From: an uncultured Prochlorococcus sp.
GTDB taxonomy: Bacteria > Cyanobacteriota > Cyanobacteriia > PCC-6307 > Cyanobiaceae
Assembly (NCBI GenBank): GCA_902535025.1
Contig: CACARV010000006.1
Location: 1 to 38,146 of the forward strand
DNA length: 38,146 nt
Reading direction: 5' to 3'
Position numbers and translations under genes: made by a program. The stretch's first letter is position 1. Each line of letters starts with the position of its first letter. Under the pieces are notes generated by a model. It saw only the letters and a program-made list of their open reading frames with translations, ran no database searches and was not told the DNA's origin. Positions 37,976 to 38,146 of the stretch are shown here, piece by piece.

Positions 37976-38146
37976 ATGACTGTATCTGCTCCTTATTACG
38001 GCGAAAACACCGTTATGAGGACCCCACCCCCTGATCTACCTTCTCTCTTACTAAAAGAGAGAATTGTTTATCTTGGTTTACCATTATTTTCAGATGATGA
38101 TGCAAAGAGACAACTAGGAATGGATGTTACTGAGCTAATCATTGCT
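37976..38146 (+). CDS. clpR: ClpP-like protease subunit (ClpR-type), 5' part, truncated by window end
   Basis: MTVSAPYYGENTVMRTPPPDLPSLLLKERIVYLGLPLFSDDDAKRQLGMDVTELIIA...; ClpP-family N-terminus. Catalytic residues lie outside the window. Confidence 0.75.
   Translation, partial: MTVSAPYYGENTVMRTPPPDLPSLLLKERIVYLGLPLFSDDDAKRQLGMDVTELIIA

Noticed and set aside
1-38146. Search for CRISPR arrays, IS elements, prophage, toxin-antitoxin or defence islands
   Set aside because: No spaced direct repeats, transposase, integrase, phage structural or restriction-modification motifs seen in the translations; region is core genome.

Overview
AT-rich, very compact bacterial chromosomal window with the gene content of a high-light-adapted Prochlorococcus (inferred from protein families, not from a search). 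Almost all of it is core genome: thiS (3' end), cpmA/larB-family, trmD-ispF fused ORF, era, Bax-inhibitor-1 family, phoH, rpsP, ffh, ftn2/ARC6-like, pdhA, group-2 sigma factor, nnr, mnmA, lnt, FKBP PPIase, the Ni-SOD module (sodN, sodX, sodT-like), trpC, lpd, trmH-family, murA, argD, folC, GlcD-like FAD oxidoreductase, amidohydrolase, miaB, ddl, ftsQ, ftsZ, panB, hemW/hemN-like, PIN/TRAM membrane protein and the 5' end of clpR. RNA genes: tRNA-Leu(CAA), tRNA-His(GTG) and the small SRP RNA (ffs, minus strand). I saw no CRISPR array, transposon, prophage or obvious accessory island, and no clearly novel multi-gene system. The observations most worth a second look are small-scale: (1) sodX and the trmH-family gene both have conserved coding sequence extending upstream of any ATG/GTG/TTG; (2) two tandem ATGA-overlapping single-TM micro-ORFs missing from the ORF track; (3) argD starting 5 nt after a tRNA-Leu; (4) the trmD-ispF in-frame fusion; (5) several convergent gene pairs sharing palindromic stop codons, leaving no room for terminators; (6) ffs antisense to the ftsZ 3' flank.
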